Both the position numbers and the translations under genes were made by a program. This document shows, in pieces, positions 62,611 to 64,000 of a stretch of DNA of 64,000 nucleotides (position 1 is its first letter; every line of letters begins with the position of its first letter). Source of the stretch: JACMQX01 sp040385105 (GTDB lineage Bacteria > Pseudomonadota > Gammaproteobacteria > Burkholderiales > Burkholderiaceae_C); contig JAZKHY010000061.1 in assembly GCA_040385105.1 (NCBI GenBank), forward strand, positions 1 to 64,000. Reading direction: 5' to 3'. A model generated the notes under the pieces. It was not told the origin of the DNA and searched no databases. It saw only the letters and a program-made list of their open reading frames with translations.

Positions 62611-63356
62611 GGCCGCGCTCCTTTTGGCGCAGCGGGCGCAGGCGCGCTGCCGCATTCCATCGGCGGCAAGGCCGGCAGGGCTGCTGCCGGCCTGGTCACT
62701 GCCGGCAATGGCTGCGCCGCGAGCCAGGCCGCGACGGCCGATACGTCTTCAACGCTCATGCGCGCCGCAATGGCCGCCATGCAGTCCGGCGCATGCGCCC
62801 GCCGCTGCGCGGTCTTCCATGCGCCCAGCTGCGCATTGAGGTAGTCGCGCGGCAGGCCCAGCAGGCCGGGTGTGCCGGGCTGCACGCCGGTCAGCGCGGA
62901 GCCGTGGCATTGCACACAGGCCGGCACCTGCCTGGCGGCATCGCCGCGCAGGGCCAGGGTCTCGCCGCGGCTCAGCTGCGCCGGAGGAACCCGTGCGGGC
63001 TGCGGTGCCGGATACGGGACATCGAGTGACGCGAAGTACTGCGCCATCTCCAGCAGGTAAGCGTCGGTCAGCGGGTCGAGCAGGCCCGACATCAGCCCGT
63101 AGTGGCGGCGCCCGTCACGGAAGTTCAGCAGCTGGTTGTACAGGTAGCCCGCCGGCTTGCCCGCGAGGCGCGGGTAGTAGCCGTCAGGCCCTGCGCGGCC
63201 CTGCTGGCCGTGGCAGGCCGTGCAGGCCATGGTGCGCTGGGCAATGGTGTCTTGGAACCTTGGCGCCGGCTGCGCGATGGCTTGTGGCGCCACCAGCCAT
63301 GCCAGCATGAGCAGGGTCACGGCGCGGCGCAGGAGGATTGTCAGGAAACGGTTCAC
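62607..63356 (-). CDS. Diheme cytochrome c (c4-like)
   Basis: 249 residues with a signal (TLLMLAWLVAPQAIAQ) and two heme sites, CTACHG and CVQCHG, separated as in cytochrome c4 (GYYPRLAGKPAGYLYNQLLNFRDG, GLPRDYLNAQLGAWK). Start is GTG 63356, as no ATG fits. It is upstream of and overlaps the triheme gene, forming an electron-transfer pair. The hemes lie in the periplasm. Confidence 0.88.
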   Translation of the reverse strand: MNRFLTILLRRAVTLLMLAWLVAPQAIAQPAPRFQDTIAQRTMACTACHGQQGRAGPDGYYPRLAGKPAGYLYNQLLNFRDGRRHYGLMSGLLDPLTDAYLLEMAQYFASLDVPYPAPQPARVPPAQLSRGETLALRGDAARQVPACVQCHGSALTGVQPGTPGLLGLPRDYLNAQLGAWKTAQRRAHAPDCMAAIAARMSVEDVSAVAAWLAAQPLPAVTRPAAALPALPPMECGSAPAPAAPKGARP

Positions 63357-63417
63357 TCATGGATCATGCCTCAAGCCCCGCATGCATTGAAGAACCAGAC
63401 GCCGCCACAAAAACCAT

Positions 63418-63457
63418 ATCAGATGCAATATCCTGAAATAAATTAGGATCAGATGCA
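63418..63457 (+). promoter_or_regulatory. Direct repeat upstream of MocR gene
   Basis: ATCAGATGCA at 63418-63427 and 63448-63457, 30 bases apart, with an inverted ATCCT-N10-AGGAT between them, in an AT-rich stretch. The second copy ends at the A of the MocR gene's start codon. Paired direct repeats are typical of MocR-type sites, so it is likely autoregulatory. Confidence 0.5.
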
Positions 63458-64000
63458 TGAAGCGTTACGAGGCCCTGGCCGACCTGCTGGCCACCGACAT
63501 CCGCAGCGGCAAGCTGCCGCCCGGCACGCGGCTGCCTTCCATCCGCAGCCTGACGGCGCAGCATGGCGTGAGCCCGTCCACCGCATTCCAGGCTTATTAC
63601 CGGCTTGAAGACCGGGGGCTGGTGCGGGCGCGCGAGCGGTCCGGCTACTTTGTGGCCGGCACCGGCGAGCCCGCGCCGCCCGAGCCCGCGCGCGGGGCCA
63701 GCCTGCGGCTGCGGGCCTCGGTGGATGTGAGCGAGCTGGTGTTCAGCGTGCTCGACGCCGCGCGCGACAGGCACGTCGTGCCGCTGGGCTCGGCTTTTGC
63801 GTCGGCCTCGCTGTTCCCGCTGCCGCGCCTGGCGCGCTCGCTCGCGCGCATCGCAAGGCATGAGGCGTCCTGGGACCCGGTGGCGGACATGCCGCAGGGC
63901 CACGCGGGCCTGCGCAGCCAGATCGCGCAGCGCTACACCGGCCTGGGCATGGCGCAGTCGCCCGACGACATCATCGTCACCAGCGGCGCGCTGGAGGCCC
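63457..64000 (+). CDS. MocR-type GntR regulator with aminotransferase domain (cut by window end)
   Basis: The first 181 residues are seen: a GntR winged HTH (YEALADLLATDIRSGKLPPGTRLPSIRSLTAQHGVSPSTAF) followed by the start of a class I aminotransferase-like domain (LPRLARSLARIA, DPVADMPQGHAGLRSQIAQRY, IIVTSGALEA). MocR proteins use PLP in the C-terminal domain for effector sensing. ATG 63457 gives MKRYEAL. It is divergent from the cytochrome genes, and continues past the window end. Confidence 0.88.
   Translation, partial: MKRYEALADLLATDIRSGKLPPGTRLPSIRSLTAQHGVSPSTAFQAYYRLEDRGLVRARERSGYFVAGTGEPAPPEPARGASLRLRASVDVSELVFSVLDAARDRHVVPLGSAFASASLFPLPRLARSLARIARHEASWDPVADMPQGHAGLRSQIAQRYTGLGMAQSPDDIIVTSGALEA

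Overview
The window is a GC-rich chromosomal segment from a betaproteobacterium, most likely order Burkholderiales and probably family Comamonadaceae (a Polaromonas/Variovorax/Ramlibacter-like organism). This placement is inferred from the six Bug/TctC-type periplasmic binding proteins, the abundance of LysR regulators, the cytochrome and ergothioneine genes, AAGGAGACA-type ribosome binding sites, and an intergenic repeat resembling the family's dispersed elements. I see no rRNA, tRNA, CRISPR array, insertion sequence or prophage. Almost all sequence is coding; one gene-free stretch exceeds 300 bases (61004-61326).

Layout. 1-8.6 kb: DUF502 membrane protein, type II NADH dehydrogenase, alpha/beta hydrolase, a hybrid histidine kinase with a response regulator, a MetE-like protein and a serine hydrolase. 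8.6-15.4 kb: solute uptake and N-acyl hydrolysis (TAXI and two Bug binding proteins, aspartoacylase-like and N-formylglutamate amidohydrolases) with two LysR genes and clear dyad operators. 15.5-21.5 kb: PAS histidine kinase, cupin, MFS transporter, a second serine hydrolase and a GlsB-type stress membrane protein. 21.5-28.6 kb: a CoA-dependent catabolic locus (racemase-like CoA transferase, LysR, amidohydrolase-like protein, MaoC/FAS1-type dehydratase, acyl-CoA ligase, Bug, flavin reductase). 28.6-32.2 kb: a two-gene module of an alpha/beta hydrolase and a CHAT-transglutaminase-like fusion. 32.3-39.5 kb: two divergent Bugs and a second catabolic operon (fused family III CoA transferase, degenerate SDR, thiolase-like protein, DUF35 zinc-ribbon protein). 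39.5-47.6 kb: gluconolactonase-like protein, LysR, PRISE-type reductase, Bug, IclR, MmgE/PrpD, drug-efflux MFS. 47.8-64 kb: glycine-zipper protein, DUF1631-like/REC protein, oxidoreductase, EgtB-EgtD ergothioneine genes, an apparently frameshifted DUF3800 gene, a dioxygenase/methyltransferase pair, intradiol dioxygenase, pseudouridine synthase, an orphan ATP synthase c subunit, phosphatase, stress proteins, cytochromes c and a MocR regulator cut by the window end.

The most notable points are: (1) the CHAT module, whose caspase-like dyad is replaced (F217, A309) while a downstream Cys-His transglutaminase-like site is intact; (2) a 15-base identical motif, with a weaker third copy, upstream of three small stress-type genes, suggesting an uncharacterised regulon; (3) a catabolic operon reminiscent of benzylsuccinate beta-oxidation (bbs) genes that contains an SDR without catalytic Ser/Tyr and a thiolase-like protein without its Cys; (4) a stand-alone atpE paralogue; and (5) several LysR-type dyads that assign operators to regulators.
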